Assembly (NCBI GenBank): GCA_030632305.1 | Contig: DAOVUZ010000006.1 | Span: 1-15,049, forward strand | Direction: 5' to 3' | DNA length: 15,049 nt | Source: Dehalococcoidales bacterium | Lineage (GTDB): Bacteria > Chloroflexota > Dehalococcoidia > Dehalococcoidales > DAOVUZ01 | In this document: positions 14,104 to 15,049 of the stretch, piece by piece | Numbering within the stretch: the stretch's first letter is position 1 | How the letters are laid out: each line of letters opens with the position of its first letter | The notes under the pieces: model-generated | Databases searched by the model: none | The model's input: only the letters and a program-made list of their open reading frames with translations | Told to the model about the DNA's origin: nothing | Program-made: the position numbers and the translations under genes

Positions 14104-15049
14104 TTATAACCCTTTATCAGCAACATAAGTAGCAAGGTCGGCTAAGCGGCAACTGTAGCCCCATTCATTATCATACCAGGCAAGCACCTTTACCATATTG
14201 CCGCCGATGACCATAGTGCTGGGGGCATCAACTATAGAACTGGCAGGATTACCCTTGAAATCAGTGCTGACCAGTTCCTCCTGGCAATACTCCAGTATGC
14301 CGGCTAGAGGTCCATCAGTAGCTGCCTGGAAAGCCTGGTTGACCTGTTCCACAGTAACCTCTTTGTCCAGGTCAGCGACAAAGTCAACAATAGAGACAGT
14401 GGCTACTGGAACCCTGAAGGCTAATCCGTGGAGTCTGCCTTTGAGTTCAGGGATGACCTGGGTTACGGCTCGGGCAGCGCCGGTAGTAGTAGGGATAATG
14501 TTCAGGGCGGCAGCTCGAGCCCGGCGCAGGTCACGGTGAAACATGTCCAGGATTTTCTGGTCATTGGTATAGGCATGAATGGTGGTCATTAATCCCTTGC
14601 TTACTCCGAAGCTTTGATGTAATACCTTGACCACAGGCGCAATGCAGTTGGTAGTGCAGGAGGCATTGGATATAATGTTATGCTTGTCCGGGATATACTG
14701 GTTTTCATTGACACCGAGGACAATGGTTACGTCTTCATTACGGGCTGGGGCGGAAATAAGCACCTTCTTGGCGCCACCCTGTAGATGGGCGGCTGCTTTG
14801 GTGGCATCGGTAAATAGCCCGGTTGATTCTATTACTATATCTACACCATAATCCTGCCAGGTGATGTTACCCGGATTGCGTTCAGCTAGCACTTTTATCT
14901 CTTTACCATCAACAATAATTGCATCCTCGGTGGCTTCTATCTTGCTTGGATAGGGACCATAGGTGCTGTCCCATTTTAGTAGGTGGGCATTGGTTTTGGT
15001 ATCAGTAAGGTCATTGATAGCTGCTACTTCAAGTTTGCTATTATGGTAT
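14104..15049 (-). CDS. gap: Glyceraldehyde-3-phosphate dehydrogenase, N-terminus cut by window edge
   Basis: Oxidises glyceraldehyde 3-phosphate to 1,3-bisphosphoglycerate with NAD(P), in glycolysis and in reverse in gluconeogenesis. The frame is open from the window edge for 315 codons, so about 20-25 residues with the GINGFGRIGR motif are missing. The first visible residues (LEVAAINDLTD) end the first Rossmann beta unit; the Asp in IND is typical of NAD preference. LKWDSTYG follows, then the catalytic SNASCTTNC with the active-site Cys. Next come HAYTNDQKILD, the S-loop RAARAAALNIIPTTTGAARAV (written across about 21 positions, with one extra leading Arg), and the C-terminal WYDNEWGYSCRLADL. 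The stop is TAA at 14104-14106, and 91 bases follow before the next gene. No sign of damage. Confidence 0.98.
   Translation of the reverse strand, partial: YHNSKLEVAAINDLTDTKTNAHLLKWDSTYGPYPSKIEATEDAIIVDGKEIKVLAERNPGNITWQDYGVDIVIESTGLFTDATKAAAHLQGGAKKVLISAPARNEDVTIVLGVNENQYIPDKHNIISNASCTTNCIAPVVKVLHQSFGVSKGLMTTIHAYTNDQKILDMFHRDLRRARAAALNIIPTTTGAARAVTQVIPELKGRLHGLAFRVPVATVSIVDFVADLDKEVTVEQVNQAFQAATDGPLAGILEYCQEELVSTDFKGNPASSIVDAPSTMVIGGNMVKVLAWYDNEWGYSCRLADLATYVADKGL

Overview
The window carries twelve protein-coding genes, all on the minus strand, so transcription runs from high to low coordinates. Two genes are cut by the window edges: gap at the right and serS at the left. The content suggests an anaerobic bacterium of moderate GC, most likely a Chloroflexota of the Dehalococcoidia type. 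That assignment is inferred from the short class III-like hybrid-cluster protein, a UPF0182 membrane protein, an archaeal-looking CetZ/FtsZ-like tubulin and the mixed use of ATG, GTG and TTG starts. It was not tested by any search. I see no tRNA, rRNA, CRISPR array, insertion sequence or phage gene, and no intergenic stretch exceeds 300 bases.

Layout in the direction of transcription. (1) 15049-12837: gap (5' end missing), then a strong promoter and a 391-residue tubulin/FtsZ-superfamily protein. (2) 12589-9885: a DNA replication/recombination group, dnaX, ybaB and recR, in the order common to many bacteria. dnaX and ybaB overlap by ATGA; recR is separated from ybaB by 210 bases of inverted-repeat DNA. 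(3) 9781-8756: an AT-rich AhpD-like protein inserted between recR and recO. (4) 8708-7953: recO, which works with RecR in RecFOR gap repair. (5) 7768-4976: a 930-residue UPF0182 membrane protein. (6) 4771-1: lysS, a small lipoprotein, a gene scar, hcp and serS (3' end missing).

The most unusual item is the scar at 2392-2494. The first 16 codons of a second serS are joined, 9 bases later, to the last 14 codons and stop of a second lysS. It lies between the lipoprotein and hcp and directly in front of the hcp ribosome binding site. This is the structure expected if two lysS-X-serS units lay in tandem and the DNA between the first serS start and the second lysS end was lost. It explains how hcp and the lipoprotein both come to sit between two tRNA synthetase genes.

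The second notable item is the tubulin-like protein. It has the GTP-binding signature AGGTGSG and the T7 aspartates, yet ends in DIPSLL, which resembles the DIPxFL tail that FtsZ uses to bind its membrane anchors. A third theme is non-coding structure: a repeat with the core CCCTTGATAA occurs three times around the dnaX-ybaB-recR group, and several perfect inverted repeats lie between genes.
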